Shown: positions 16,419-25,785, numbered from the stretch's first letter. The stretch: DNA of 64,000 bases from UBA1738 sp045538755 (GCA_045538755.1 JAZQEC010000041.1:186001-250000); one strand, 5' to 3'. The notes: a model not told the origin generated them from the sequence alone. Translations and numbers: made by a program.

Positions 16419-17453
16419 TTAATAGAAACCCTCATACCTTGTATGATATATGTCAATTATCTCATCGAAAAAGGCATTGACATTAACACCCAATGAAGCC
16501 TCAAAACCGATTCCAACATATAAACTTGCGGATACTCCTATCGTGCAATTCTTTTCTATAAATTCTTTGTTCGCATAGCATTCAGCTTGTTTTACAAAAG
16601 GGGTATCTATAAAATCACAAGTGCAATTTTCATCAAAAAACGAGTGTTCCTTTCCGTTAGATTTTCCAACAGAAAATTTTCCTACAGAAACACCTATCTC
16701 CTGTGAATTAGTGCTTTTCACATCAATTTTTCCGTTTTTAAGTTGCAAAGAATCTGTATAAGATTTTTTTGCAGCCGCAGATACAGTTACCCCCTTTACT
16801 TCTGCTGAAACTTCTCCGCCTATCCCAACACCAACTCCTGCTTTTGCCTCAATTGCTTTTAAGGGAGAGGTGAAAACTCTAACAGTCATAGTAACTGCAT
16901 ATTTTACTCGATTAACAATTTCTTTCACCCATTTCGGCCACTGTCCCGTTGAGTCATCCATATTAACAGGGTTGTTAAAGCAATATGAGAACATATTATA
17001 TCCTCTAATGTCTCCGCCAACACCCGCAAGCTGCCCATCCGCATTAAGGAATCTACCGGTTTCGGGGTCGTAGTAACGGCTGTTGAGGTAATATAATCCT
17101 GTCTCTTCATCATAGAAATAGCCACGGTAACGGAAAGGATTGTATTGGTTGATGAAACCAGCCATTGTTCCGGTGGTGCTTAGTAATTTGCCCCAGCTGT
17201 CGTAGGTATACTGCACAACAGACTGGCCGGAGGTGTTTCTAAGTCCCATTACATCGCCCTGAGCATTGTAGTAATAGTAAAATACCATACCGCCTATACT
17301 TATTGAATGTCTTCGGCCGGTTGCATCATACTCAAACCAACACCATCCACCGTTACCACCACTGCTGTAGCTTCCCAGTATGCGGTCACCCTCCAAATTA
17401 ACAACAAAGAGGATAGGAAAAAATGCTTTATAAGCTTTTGCATTTATATACAT
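16419..17453 (-). CDS. Truncated RHS protein: last core repeats plus variable C-terminal domain
   Basis: 344 residues. Residues about 20-165 are RHS core: YDATGRRHSISIGG, TYDSWGKLLSTTG, and the conserved end RYRGYFYDEETGLYYLNSRYYDPETGRFLNAD then NMFSYCFNNPVNMDDSTG. From about 166 a new domain begins (Gly- and Val-rich, AGVGVGIGGEVSAEVKG, later cysteine-containing), which I do not recognise; by position it is the toxin. A full RHS protein has over 1,000 residues and a secretion region; here the first 20 residues (MYINAKAYKAFFPILFVVN) replace all of that. It looks like an orphan tip left after deletion, perhaps still expressed. Confidence 0.75.
   Translation of the reverse strand: MYINAKAYKAFFPILFVVNLEGDRILGSYSSGGNGGWCWFEYDATGRRHSISIGGMVFYYYYNAQGDVMGLRNTSGQSVVQYTYDSWGKLLSTTGTMAGFINQYNPFRYRGYFYDEETGLYYLNSRYYDPETGRFLNADGQLAGVGGDIRGYNMFSYCFNNPVNMDDSTGQWPKWVKEIVNRVKYAVTMTVRVFTSPLKAIEAKAGVGVGIGGEVSAEVKGVTVSAAAKKSYTDSLQLKNGKIDVKSTNSQEIGVSVGKFSVGKSNGKEHSFFDENCTCDFIDTPFVKQAECYANKEFIEKNCTIGVSASLYVGIGFEASLGVNVNAFFDEIIDIYHTRYEGFY
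17305..17394. repeat. 90-bp direct repeat, copy B (pair: 14611-14700)
   Basis: See copy A. This copy is inside the RHS core of the longer gene. Confidence 0.85.
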
Positions 17454-17487
17454 TCACCTATCCCCCTTATCTCTCTATGGCGGCTTT

Positions 17488-17988
17488 TCATTTTGAATTA
17501 TTGAAATCGAGTTTTATAGTAAATATTTCTCCTATAAATTCATTAACCGCTTTAGAATCTTTTGCTGATGAATAAACGGTGTATGCATTTTTACCATTTA
17601 TAACAATTTTTCTATAACGGCCGCTTCCAGATATACTTGAAAAATTTGTACTCAGTTCATCATTTTTGCCGGTTACCTGTGTAAAATAATCTTTTGCTGT
17701 TTCACTGTCAACAAACTCATAAGCAAAAATTTCAAATTTTATTTCGCGTGAAATATAAAAACATCCAAAAAAACTATTATATCCAAGGTCTTTTAAATAT
17801 AAATCCTTTGAAGGATTTTGATATATTTCTACCTGAACTTCTGCTGAGGTTTTCGTTCTAACGGTACTACATTCTGTAATATCGTTAAAAATATACACTT
17901 CCGGGATTGTATATGCACATGACATCAAAATATTGATAATCAACACCAAAACTATGCTACACACACCTCTTGAGACATATTTCTGCAT
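17488..17988 (-). CDS. Putative lipoprotein of unknown function
   Basis: 166 residues. A signal peptide with a lipobox (LVLIINILMSC, Cys at about residue 24) is followed by a soluble domain with no family I recognise. It contains RYRKIVINGKNAYTVYSSAKD near the C-terminus. A promoter at 18256-18285 could drive this gene together with the small one at 18007. Its closeness to the RHS gene suggests locus cargo; role unknown. Confidence 0.65.
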   Translation of the reverse strand: MQKYVSRGVCSIVLVLIINILMSCAYTIPEVYIFNDITECSTVRTKTSAEVQVEIYQNPSKDLYLKDLGYNSFFGCFYISREIKFEIFAYEFVDSETAKDYFTQVTGKNDELSTNFSSISGSGRYRKIVINGKNAYTVYSSAKDSKAVNEFIGEIFTIKLDFNNSK

Positions 17989-18006
17989 GTAAAAGCCTCC
18001 TTTGCC

Positions 18007-18189
18007 CTACTTGAGAAAAATAGGTATAAAACTCGTCGCAGCAATCCCAGCTCCCCAATAAGCAATTTCTTTGTCCTCTTTTTCTGCTACAACCAAATCA
18101 TCTGTTTCCATAAGAAAATTTTCAAATGAACATGCTGTTAATGAAAAGATACGGTATATAAGCATAAATATAGCGTAAATTTTCTTCAT
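18007..18189 (-). CDS. Very small putative lipoprotein
   Basis: 60 residues, with a hydrophobic start and LTAC resembling a lipobox (Cys about residue 20), then an acidic stretch and a short hydrophobic end. No clear purine-rich ribosome site precedes it, and it could be the start of a broken gene. It is first after the promoter at 18256-18285. Confidence 0.4.
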   Translation of the reverse strand: MKKIYAIFMLIYRIFSLTACSFENFLMETDDLVVAEKEDKEIAYWGAGIAATSFIPIFLK

Positions 18190-18255
18190 GAGCTTCCTAC
18201 TATCTTTGTTTTTTATTTGCTCCTTTTTTGGGATTTTTTGCCATTCATTTGTTTT

Positions 18256-18285
18256 ATTATACTATATGTTTTACAATTCTGTCAA
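18256..18285 (-). promoter_or_regulatory. SigA-type promoter into the RHS locus
   Basis: Minus strand TTGACA, 18-base spacer, TATAAT, about 65 bases before 18189. The remaining gap to sigG (18286-18492) holds no gene; it includes a small AACCTG/CAGGTT palindrome. Confidence 0.7.
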
Positions 18286-18492
18286 TTATTTTATGCATTT
18301 TGCTTTATGATTCCGCCATATGAACATATTTCTTCCGACTAAACCTGAACCAGGTTTTGAATACTTTGGCTAGTCTCAAAATCTGCTTTGTCGAAAACAA
18401 GTCTTTACTGCGATAATATTAAATATTTTATCTGATTTATTTTTTATAAAAAGGCAATAATTTTTATGAAAAATAAAAAAGGGGAAGATGTT

Positions 18493-19257
18493 GTGCAATA
18501 CGGCAAGGTAATGATATGCGGAGTTGATACCTCAAAGCTTCCGGTGCTGAGCGAAAAGGAAAAGGATGCCCTGCTTAAAAAGGTAAAGCAGGGAGATAAA
18601 AATGCAAGAGAACAGCTTATTAACGGAAATCTGCGCCTTGTTTTGAGTGTTATAAAACGGTTTGTAGGCAGAGGCGAAAATCCGGACGATTTGTTTCAGA
18701 TAGGCTGTATAGGTCTTATAAAATCCATTGACAATTTTGACATTACCCAGAATGTAAGGTTTTCCACCTATGCGGTGCCAATGATTATAGGTGAAATTCG
18801 CCGCTTTTTAAGGGATAACAACCCTATAAGGGTAAGCCGCTCTATAAAGGACCTTGCCTACCGTGCTATGCAGTCTAAGGAAAAGCTTACCGCAAAGCTG
18901 GGCAGGGAGCCAACCGTTACCGAAATATCCGAAGACCTTGAAACTCCCAGAGCCGATATTGTAGTTGCCCTTGAAAGCATTGTGGAGCCTATGTCCCTTT
19001 ATGAGCCGGTTTTTTCTGACGGGGGTGACACCCTTTACGTTCTGGACCAGGTGGGGGACAAAACCGAGGAAAGCGGTTGGGTGGATGAAATATTTTTTAA
19101 GGAAACTATGCGGAATTTAAGTGATCGGGAAAAGAAAATTATGACCCTGAGATTTTTATACGGCAAGACCCAGACCGAGGTTTCTAAAGAAATTGGTATT
19201 TCTCAGGCACAGGTAAGCCGCCTTGAAAAAGGTGTTATAGATAAAATAAAGAAATAA
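18493..19257 (+). CDS. sigG: RNA polymerase sigma-G factor (late forespore)
   Basis: 254 residues from GTG 18493, chosen because GGGGAAG lies five bases before it; an ATG 27 bases upstream has no such site. The N-terminus ICGVDTSKLPVLSEKEK is the SigG hallmark, where SpoIIAB and Gin act in relatives. Region 2 (FSTYAVPMIIGEIRRFLRDN), region 3 (IRVSRSIKDLAYRAM) and region 4 (QTEVSKEIGISQAQVSRLEK) are intact. It turns on late forespore genes for spore germination and DNA protection. The usual neighbours spoIIGA and sigE are absent; the RHS locus lies upstream instead. Confidence 0.95.
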   Translation: MQYGKVMICGVDTSKLPVLSEKEKDALLKKVKQGDKNAREQLINGNLRLVLSVIKRFVGRGENPDDLFQIGCIGLIKSIDNFDITQNVRFSTYAVPMIIGEIRRFLRDNNPIRVSRSIKDLAYRAMQSKEKLTAKLGREPTVTEISEDLETPRADIVVALESIVEPMSLYEPVFSDGGDTLYVLDQVGDKTEESGWVDEIFFKETMRNLSDREKKIMTLRFLYGKTQTEVSKEIGISQAQVSRLEKGVIDKIKK

Positions 19258-19309
19258 ATACTGACGAAAAATAAATGCCCTTAACCTTCTGTTTTTGAGC
19301 CTATTAATG

Positions 19310-19338
19310 TTGACTTTATGTAAAAAAGGCTGTATAAT
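19310..19338 (+). promoter_or_regulatory. SigA-type promoter of asnA-asnS
   Basis: TTGACT, exactly 17 bases, TATAAT; about 40 bases before asnA. The leader is too short for a T-box. Confidence 0.8.
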
Positions 19339-19379
19339 ACTATATTATCGATTTATTATGCGAAAGGAGAAGGGCAACA

Positions 19380-20387
19380 GTGAAAAAAACCTATATACCC
19401 GAAAATTATCATCCCCAGCTGGACAGGTACGATATGCAGCGTGCTATTTCCTGCATTAAGCAAACCTTCCAGAGCGAGCTTGCATCGGCACTGAATTTAA
19501 AGCGTGTTTCTGCACCGCTTTTTGTAACGGAGGCATCCGGTCTTAATGATAATTTAAGCGGTGTTGAGCGCCCGGTCTCCTTTGATATTCCGGCCGTTGG
19601 CGCAGATGCGCAGATTGTTCATTCCTTGGCAAAGTGGAAGCGCCTTGCCCTTAAGAGGTACAACTTTAAAATCGGCGAGGGTCTTTATACCGATATGAAT
19701 GCTATTCGCCGTGATGAGGAATTAGATAATCTCCACTCTATTTATGTTGACCAGTGGGACTGGGAGAAGATTATTACAAAAGAAACCCGCAATGAGGGCT
19801 ACTTGAAGCTTGTGGTTAAGGCAATTGTAAAGGCTATTTGCAATACCAACGACCACCTTAGAATACGCTTTCCTCAGCTTAGCACCGACATTAAGGAAGA
19901 GGTTGCTTTTGTAACTACGCAGGAGCTGGAGGACCTTTACCCCAATCTCACCCCCAGCGAGAGGGAAAATGCCTTTGTTAAGGAGCATAAAACTGCCTTT
20001 ATTATGCAGATAGGCGGAAAGCTGCGCTCCGGCAAGCCCCACGACGGCCGCGCCCCCGACTATGACGATTGGAGTCTTAACGGCGATATTTTCTTCTGGA
20101 ATGAAACTCTTGGCAGAGGAATTGAAATCTCCTCTATGGGTATTCGTGTTGATGCTGAGTCTTTAGACAGACAGCTTAAAATTTCCGGCTGTGAGGAAAG
20201 ACGGGAGCTTATGTTCCACAAAATGCTGTTAAATAACCAGCTTCCCCTTACCATTGGCGGAGGAATAGGCCAGTCCAGACTTTGTATGCTTATTCTGGGT
20301 GCCGCCCATATAGGCGAGGTTCAATCCAGTATTTGGGACGAACACACAATAAAAACCTGCGAGGCCGCAGGCGTTACACTGCTGTAA
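19380..20387 (+). CDS. asnA: Aspartate-ammonia ligase (asparagine synthetase A)
   Basis: 335 residues, the family's usual length. It makes asparagine from aspartate, ammonia and ATP and is related to class II tRNA synthetases. Typical blocks are KWKRLALKRYNFKIGEGLYT, MNAIRRDEELDNLHSIYVDQWDWE, and GGGIGQSRLCMLILG near the C-terminus. The start is GTG after AAAGGAGAAGGG. It is followed after 15 bases by asnS, so free asparagine and its charging to tRNA are made from one transcript. Confidence 0.95.
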   Translation: MKKTYIPENYHPQLDRYDMQRAISCIKQTFQSELASALNLKRVSAPLFVTEASGLNDNLSGVERPVSFDIPAVGADAQIVHSLAKWKRLALKRYNFKIGEGLYTDMNAIRRDEELDNLHSIYVDQWDWEKIITKETRNEGYLKLVVKAIVKAICNTNDHLRIRFPQLSTDIKEEVAFVTTQELEDLYPNLTPSERENAFVKEHKTAFIMQIGGKLRSGKPHDGRAPDYDDWSLNGDIFFWNETLGRGIEISSMGIRVDAESLDRQLKISGCEERRELMFHKMLLNNQLPLTIGGGIGQSRLCMLILGAAHIGEVQSSIWDEHTIKTCEAAGVTLL

Positions 20388-20402
20388 CTGGAGGATTTTA
20401 AT

Positions 20403-21791
20403 ATGAAAACTACTGTAAGAGAGATATTTAAAGCACCGGAAAGCTTTGCAGATAAAGATATTTCTGTTTCCGGTTGGATTCGCACAATCCGTTCTTCAAA
20501 CGTATTCGGATTTATTGAACTGAACGACGGTACCTTCTTCAAAAACATTCAGGTGGTTTTTGAAAACGAAATCCTTGATAATTATAAGGAGATTGCCGGG
20601 CAAAACGGCGGCGCCGCACTGAACATAGAGGGAAAGCTGGTTCTTACCCCCGAAGCAAAACAGCCCTTTGAAATAAAGGCTTCTAAAATTGAGGTCGAGG
20701 GTACCTCTACCCCCGATTATCCGCTACAGAAAAAGCGCCATTCTTTGGAATATCTCCGCACAATTGCCCACTTGCGTCCCCGCACCAACACATTCTCTGC
20801 TGTTTTCAGGGTTCGCAGTCTTGCCGCTTATGCTATCCATAAGTTTTTTAACGAGAGAAATTTTGTATACGCCCACACACCCATTATCACCGCAAGCGAC
20901 TGTGAGGGCGCCGGAGAAATGTTCCGTGTTACTACCTTGGATTTAAAGGATATTCCTACAGAAAATGGCGAGGTTGATTTTTCTAAGGACTTTTTTGGAA
21001 AGTCTGCAAACCTTACCGTAAGCGGACAGCTTAGCGCCGAAACCTATGCAATGGCCTTCCGCAATGTTTATACCTTTGGTCCTACCTTCCGTGCAGAAAA
21101 TTCCAACACCACTCGCCATGCCGCAGAGTTTTGGATGATTGAGCCGGAAATTGCCTTTGCCGATTTGGAAGACGATATGCGCCTTGCAGAGGATATGCTT
21201 AAGTTTGTTATAAGCTATGTTCTGGAGAATGCTCCGGAAGAGATAGAGTTCTTTAATAAGTTTGTAGATAATGGACTTATAGAAAGACTTAAAGGCATTG
21301 TAGAGTCGGATTTTGGCAGAGTAACATATACCGAGGCTATTGAGCTTCTTAAGAAAAACAACGACAATTTCGATTACCCCGTAGAGTGGGGCTGTGATTT
21401 ACAGACCGAGCATGAGCGCTATCTTACCGAGGAAATCTTTAAGCGCCCGGTATTTGTAACCGATTATCCTAAGGAGATTAAGGCTTTTTATATGCGCCTT
21501 AATGATGACGGAAAAACCGTTGCCGCTATGGACTGCTTGGTTCCCGGAATTGGAGAGATTATTGGCGGAAGTCAAAGAGAAGAGCGCCTGGATGTTCTTT
21601 CTGCCCGTATGAAGGAATTAGGTCTTAAGGAAGAGGATTATTGGTGGTATTTAGACCTTCGTAAATACGGCGGAACAAAGCACGCCGGCTACGGACTTGG
21701 CTTTGAACGTGCCATTATGTACCTTACCGGTATGTCCAATATCCGTGATGTTTTATCCTACCCCAGAACAGTAGGAAATGCGGAGTTTTAA
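20403..21791 (+). CDS. asnS: Asparaginyl-tRNA synthetase
   Basis: 462 residues. N-terminal OB-fold (about 17-105, DISVSGWIRTIRSSNVFGFIE) binds the anticodon; the class II core has FRAENSNTTRHAAEFWMIEPE (motif 2, split here by rule) and motif 3 in GYGLGFERAIMYLTG. The protein charges tRNA-Asn directly, so the indirect Asp-to-Asn route is not needed. Start ATG with GGAGG-like site TGGAGG. Ends before a strong terminator. Confidence 0.96.
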   Translation: MKTTVREIFKAPESFADKDISVSGWIRTIRSSNVFGFIELNDGTFFKNIQVVFENEILDNYKEIAGQNGGAALNIEGKLVLTPEAKQPFEIKASKIEVEGTSTPDYPLQKKRHSLEYLRTIAHLRPRTNTFSAVFRVRSLAAYAIHKFFNERNFVYAHTPIITASDCEGAGEMFRVTTLDLKDIPTENGEVDFSKDFFGKSANLTVSGQLSAETYAMAFRNVYTFGPTFRAENSNTTRHAAEFWMIEPEIAFADLEDDMRLAEDMLKFVISYVLENAPEEIEFFNKFVDNGLIERLKGIVESDFGRVTYTEAIELLKKNNDNFDYPVEWGCDLQTEHERYLTEEIFKRPVFVTDYPKEIKAFYMRLNDDGKTVAAMDCLVPGIGEIIGGSQREERLDVLSARMKELGLKEEDYWWYLDLRKYGGTKHAGYGLGFERAIMYLTGMSNIRDVLSYPRTVGNAEF

Positions 21792-21804
21792 GTATTTGTA
21801 TGAT

Positions 21805-21848
21805 AAAAAATCACCCCAAAGGTTTAATACCTTTGGGGTGATTTTTTA
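21805..21848. terminator. Bidirectional intrinsic terminator
   Basis: Stem ATCACCCCAAAGGT with ACCTTTGGGGTGAT between A and T runs; separates convergent asnS and proC. Confidence 0.9.
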
Positions 21849-21860
21849 TGCTAAACTTTT

Positions 21861-22670
21861 TTATTTTCCGGCTAATTTAAGGGTCTTTTCATAAGCGGCT
21901 TTAACTGCATTCATAGCCGTTGCGCGGAAGGAACCCTCCTCCAGAGCGTGAACACCCTCAATAGTAGTGCCTCCGGGGCTGCAAACTGCATTTTTTAAGG
22001 CTTCGGGGTGTTTTTCGGTTTCAAGCACGGTTTTTGCTGAGCCTAAAACGGTCCGGGCAGCATATTTAAGAGCCTTATCATATGGAAGACCACATTCAAC
22101 TCCGCCATCTGCCAGCGCCTCTATAAACATATAGACAAAGGCAGGTCCACAACCCGAAACAGCACTTCCGGCATCTATAAGCTTTTCTGGAATTTCATCC
22201 AGACCGCCCACAGCCGACATGGCCTTTAAAAAGCCATCTATGTGTTCACTACTGCAGTTTTTATGGGTATAAAGCACCATTCCCTCGCCTACCGCCGCCG
22301 GGGTGTTGGGCATAATTCTTATAACCGGCATTTCGGTGCCGATTATCTCTTCAATAGCGTTTATGGACACACCGGCCGCCATACTTACAATAACCGGCTG
22401 GTCCTTGCGCTTTTTTAAAATATCCGTCAAATCGCCCAAAACACAGGGCAAAACCTGGGGCTTTACGCCTAAGAATATATAGTCGCATTCCTCGGTTATT
22501 TTGGCATTATCCACAGCCACAGCGCCTAAGTTCTCTGCAAAGGCGGTTGCCTTTTGGCTGTCTGCGTCTGAAATATAAACATCTTTTGCATTTATAGATT
22601 TTGTTACAGCGGCGGCAAGGGTTCCCCCCATATTACCGGCGCCAATAAAACCAAATTTCTTATCGGCCAT
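21861..22670 (-). CDS. proC: Pyrroline-5-carboxylate reductase
   Basis: 269 residues. It reduces pyrroline-5-carboxylate to proline, the last step of the pathway. Rossmann motif GFIGAGNMGGTLA at the N-terminus and the C-terminal signature region SGCGPAFVYMFIEALADGGVECG followed by SPGGTTIEGVHALEEG are clear. Start four bases after proA. Last gene of proB-proA-proC. Confidence 0.96.
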   Translation of the reverse strand: MADKKFGFIGAGNMGGTLAAAVTKSINAKDVYISDADSQKATAFAENLGAVAVDNAKITEECDYIFLGVKPQVLPCVLGDLTDILKKRKDQPVIVSMAAGVSINAIEEIIGTEMPVIRIMPNTPAAVGEGMVLYTHKNCSSEHIDGFLKAMSAVGGLDEIPEKLIDAGSAVSGCGPAFVYMFIEALADGGVECGLPYDKALKYAARTVLGSAKTVLETEKHPEALKNAVCSPGGTTIEGVHALEEGSFRATAMNAVKAAYEKTLKLAGK

Positions 22671-22674
22671 AAAA

Positions 22675-23925
22675 TCAACCTCTTATTTGTCCGTTTCCGG
22701 TGATAATGTATTTGTAAGTTGTAAGCTCCTCCAGTCCCATAGGACCCCTTGCGTGGAGCTTTTGGGTGGATATGCCCATTTCGCACCCCAGCCCAAACTC
22801 TCCGCCGTCGGTAAACCGGGTGGAGGCGTTTACATAAACTGCGGCGCTGTCCACGGCGGCAGTAAATATCTGCTGTACTTCTTTGTCCTCGGAAATAACC
22901 GACTCGCTGTGGTGTGTGGAGTGCTTTTCAATATGCGCTATTGCTTCGCTTAGGCTGTCCACCACCTTAACTGCCAGAATGTAGTCCAGAAATTCTGTGT
23001 CGAAATCCTCTTCGTCGGCAGGTGTTCCAGAGATAATTTTAGCGGCTTTTTTATCCAGACGAAGCTGGGCAGTATGCTCTCTATCGGGGTTAGTAAGAAG
23101 CGCGCTCAGCCTTGGTAAAAACTCCTCTGCAATACCTTTATGCACCAGGCACACCTCAGCCGCATTGCAGACCGAGGGGCGGCTCATTTTAGCATTTTCA
23201 ACTATTTTCAGCGCCTTTTCTATATCGGCGGCGCTATCCACATAAATATGGCAAATTCCGGTGCCGGTTTCAATGCAGGGTACCTTTGCGTTTTCCACAC
23301 AGGCATTTATAAGACCCTTTCCGCCACGGGGAATAAGCAGGTCTACCTTGCCAACCGCCGTCATAAGCTGGTTAGCGCTGGCACGGGTAGTATCGTCGAT
23401 TATATTTATAATGTCGCTGTTAAGTCCGCATTTTTCAAGACCCGATTTAAGGGCGTTAACCACAGCCTTAGAGGTATTATAAGCCTCTTTACCGCCACGA
23501 AGCACACAAACATTGCCGGATTTTAAGGCAAGGGCGGCGGCATCGGAGGTGACGTTGGGGCGGCTTTCGTAAATAATGGCTACCACACCCATTGGAACAG
23601 AAATCCTTTTTACTTCAAGACCGTTTGGACAGGTATGCTCCTTTAAAACCTTACCTACAGGGTCGGGCAGGGCGGCAACCTCTTTAATCCCCTTTGCCAT
23701 AGCCTCTATGCGCCCTTTATCGAGGCGGAGTCTGTCTATCATAACATCGGAAATTTTGCCTCTTGCGGCCGAAACATCTTTTTTGTTTTGCTCTAATATT
23801 ATATCACTTTGCAGCACAAGTGCCTCTGCCATTGCAAAAAGCGCATCGTTTTTCTGCTGACTAGTTATGCACTGCATTGCCGACTTTGCGGCAACAGCTC
23901 TTTCTAAAATTTCAAAAGTAGTCAT
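22675..23925 (-). CDS. proA: Gamma-glutamyl phosphate reductase
   Basis: 416 residues, usual length. It reduces glutamyl-5-phosphate to the semialdehyde with NADPH. The aldehyde-dehydrogenase-like fold has MGVVAIIYESRPNVTSDAAA and the catalytic Cys in MSRPSVCNAAEVCLVH. It starts one base after the proB stop, so the two are translationally coupled, as expected for enzymes that pass on an unstable phosphate. Confidence 0.96.
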   Translation of the reverse strand: MTTFEILERAVAAKSAMQCITSQQKNDALFAMAEALVLQSDIILEQNKKDVSAARGKISDVMIDRLRLDKGRIEAMAKGIKEVAALPDPVGKVLKEHTCPNGLEVKRISVPMGVVAIIYESRPNVTSDAAALALKSGNVCVLRGGKEAYNTSKAVVNALKSGLEKCGLNSDIINIIDDTTRASANQLMTAVGKVDLLIPRGGKGLINACVENAKVPCIETGTGICHIYVDSAADIEKALKIVENAKMSRPSVCNAAEVCLVHKGIAEEFLPRLSALLTNPDREHTAQLRLDKKAAKIISGTPADEEDFDTEFLDYILAVKVVDSLSEAIAHIEKHSTHHSESVISEDKEVQQIFTAAVDSAAVYVNASTRFTDGGEFGLGCEMGISTQKLHARGPMGLEELTTYKYIITGNGQIRG

Positions 23926-23926
23926 A

Positions 23927-24700
23927 TTAGCTTTTCATCCCAGCCTTAAATCTTGTGCCTACCTCTTGGCCATTTACAATTTTATAAAGGTCTAAGGGGC
24001 GGCTTCCGTTGGAAATTATCATTTCAACCCCTGCGCCGGTAGCAATTTTTGCCGCATGGAGCTTGGTCTGCATACCGCCGGTGCCTTGCTTTGTTCCGGC
24101 CCCGCAGGCGACCTTTTCCAGTTCGGGGGTTATTTTTTCTACTACAGATATAAGCTGTGCATCCTTGTTCTGCCTTGGGTCGGCGGTGTAAAGCCCGTCA
24201 ATATCCGAAAGAAGCACCAGCAAATCGGCTCCTGCGGTTTTGGCTACTATAGCCGCCAGTGTATCGTTATCACCTATAACGATTTCCTCTGTTGCTATGG
24301 TGTCATTCTCGTTAATAACCGGCAGAGTTCCCAGTTCCAAAAGTTTGAAAAGGGTGTTATGGAAATTTTCGGAACGCTCAGGATTTTCTATATCTGCCTT
24401 TGTAATAAGAATCTGTGCTACCGTGTGGTTATATTCCGAAAAAAGCTTGTCGTATATGTACATAAGCTCACACTGGCCAACTGCGGCGGCAGCCTGCTTG
24501 CCCGGAATGTCAGAGGGCCTTTCTTTAAGCCCCAATTTGCCAACCCCCATACCAATAGCGCCGGAGGAAACTAAAACAATCTCATGCCCGGCATTTTTAA
24601 GGTCACTCATAACACTGCAAAGCTCTTCAACTCTGCGGATATTAAGCAGTCCGGAGGGGTGGGCCAGGGTGGATGTGCCCAGCTTTATAACAACTCTCAT
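23927..24700 (-). CDS. proB: Glutamate 5-kinase, single-domain form
   Basis: 257 residues from ATG 24700 (AAAGGAAG before it; a longer in-frame start lacks a site). Amino-acid-kinase fold: VIKLGTSTLAH, VSSGAIGMG, and NDTLAAIVAKTAGADLLVLLSDIDGLY. The C-terminal PUA domain present in E. coli ProB (367 residues) is missing, as in several other Firmicutes. First committed step of proline synthesis, usually inhibited by proline. Confidence 0.94.
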   Translation of the reverse strand: MRVVIKLGTSTLAHPSGLLNIRRVEELCSVMSDLKNAGHEIVLVSSGAIGMGVGKLGLKERPSDIPGKQAAAAVGQCELMYIYDKLFSEYNHTVAQILITKADIENPERSENFHNTLFKLLELGTLPVINENDTIATEEIVIGDNDTLAAIVAKTAGADLLVLLSDIDGLYTADPRQNKDAQLISVVEKITPELEKVACGAGTKQGTGGMQTKLHAAKIATGAGVEMIISNGSRPLDLYKIVNGQEVGTRFKAGMKS

Positions 24701-24800
24701 TGAAAACTTCCTTTCACCCAAATACATATATAATAGAGTAACACAAATCTAAATCAAATTCAATTATTTTTTAAAATTTATTCTGCTAACTGCCCCTGTC

Positions 24801-24829
24801 TTGATTTTTATGCCCTTTTCTGCTAAAAT
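24801..24829 (+). promoter_or_regulatory. SigA-type promoter of the EamA gene
   Basis: TTGATT, 17-base spacer, TAAAAT, about 25 bases before the TTG start. Confidence 0.7.
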
Positions 24830-24854
24830 CATTATAATTAAGCGGGGTGGTATT

Positions 24855-25733
24855 TTGCCAAATAAAGAAAACTCCTCAAAACTTAATATAGTTATTTCAA
24901 TGCTTATCTTCGGCACGGTTGGGGTTTTCAGAAACTATATACCCCTGCCCTCTGCCCTGATTGCCCTTGCAAGGGGGCTTATAGGCGCCGTATTTTTGCT
25001 TTTGCTTAGGCTGGCAACCGGTAAAAAACCGGATTTTTCAGCAGTAAGAAAAAACCTTTGGTTTCTGCTTTTATCCGGTGCGGCACTGGGTATAAACTGG
25101 GTACTATTGTTTGAGGCGTATAATTACACCTCTGTTGCTTCTGCAACCCTTTACTATTATCTTGCACCTACTATCGTCACCCTTCTCGCTCCCTTATTTT
25201 TCAAGGAAAAGCTTACCCTTAAGGGTGTAGTTTGTGCGGCAGTCGCCCTTGTAGGTATGGTTCCGGTTTCGGGCATTTTTGCCGACGGCCTTGGAAATAA
25301 CGGCAGTATTAAGGGTCTTGCTTTTGGTCTTGGCACAGCCTTTTTCTATGCGGCTGTAGTCCTTTTAAACAAGAAGATTTTTGGAATTTCGGCAATGGAC
25401 AAAACAATAGCACAGCTTTTGGTTTCTGCGGTGGTGCTACTTCCTTATGTGCTTTTAAACACCGGGAAGGTAGGTGTAATAACACCTAAAAGCATAGCGC
25501 TTCTTATAACTATGGGCATTATTCATACCGGTGTGGCCTATGCCCTATACTTTGGCTCTATTAAAAACCTTAAAGCCTCTACTTCGGCTATGCTAAGCTA
25601 TATAGACCCGGTTTTTGCAATAATTCTTTCCTCTTCTTTAGCATTAGAATTTCCTGATATCCCGGTTATTATAGGCGCCGCCTTGATACTGGGCGCCGCG
25701 CTTGTAAGCCAGCTTCCCTCTAAAAAAAATTAA
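24855..25733 (+). CDS. EamA-family (DMT) exporter
   Basis: 292 residues from TTG 24855, next to the purine-rich GGGGTGG; a longer in-frame start would fall inside the promoter. Ten membrane helices in two EamA halves are visible (for example SATLYYYLAPTIVTLLAPLFF, split). Relatives export amino acids or small metabolites. It is divergent from proBAC, so a proline or glutamate-linked export role is imaginable but not shown. A paralogue of the same length lies at 49512-50390. Confidence 0.8.
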   Translation: MPNKENSSKLNIVISMLIFGTVGVFRNYIPLPSALIALARGLIGAVFLLLLRLATGKKPDFSAVRKNLWFLLLSGAALGINWVLLFEAYNYTSVASATLYYYLAPTIVTLLAPLFFKEKLTLKGVVCAAVALVGMVPVSGIFADGLGNNGSIKGLAFGLGTAFFYAAVVLLNKKIFGISAMDKTIAQLLVSAVVLLPYVLLNTGKVGVITPKSIALLITMGIIHTGVAYALYFGSIKNLKASTSAMLSYIDPVFAIILSSSLALEFPDIPVIIGAALILGAALVSQLPSKKN

Positions 25734-25785
25734 AGCTTGATATTCTGTAAATCGGTTGGGCAGCAGCCCAACCCCCCTAACAACA

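Noticed and set aside
19258..19379. T-box leader for asnA-asnS
   Set aside because: The promoter lies only about 40 bases before the start codon, leaving no room for a T-box; no AGGGUGGNACCGCG-like word is present.
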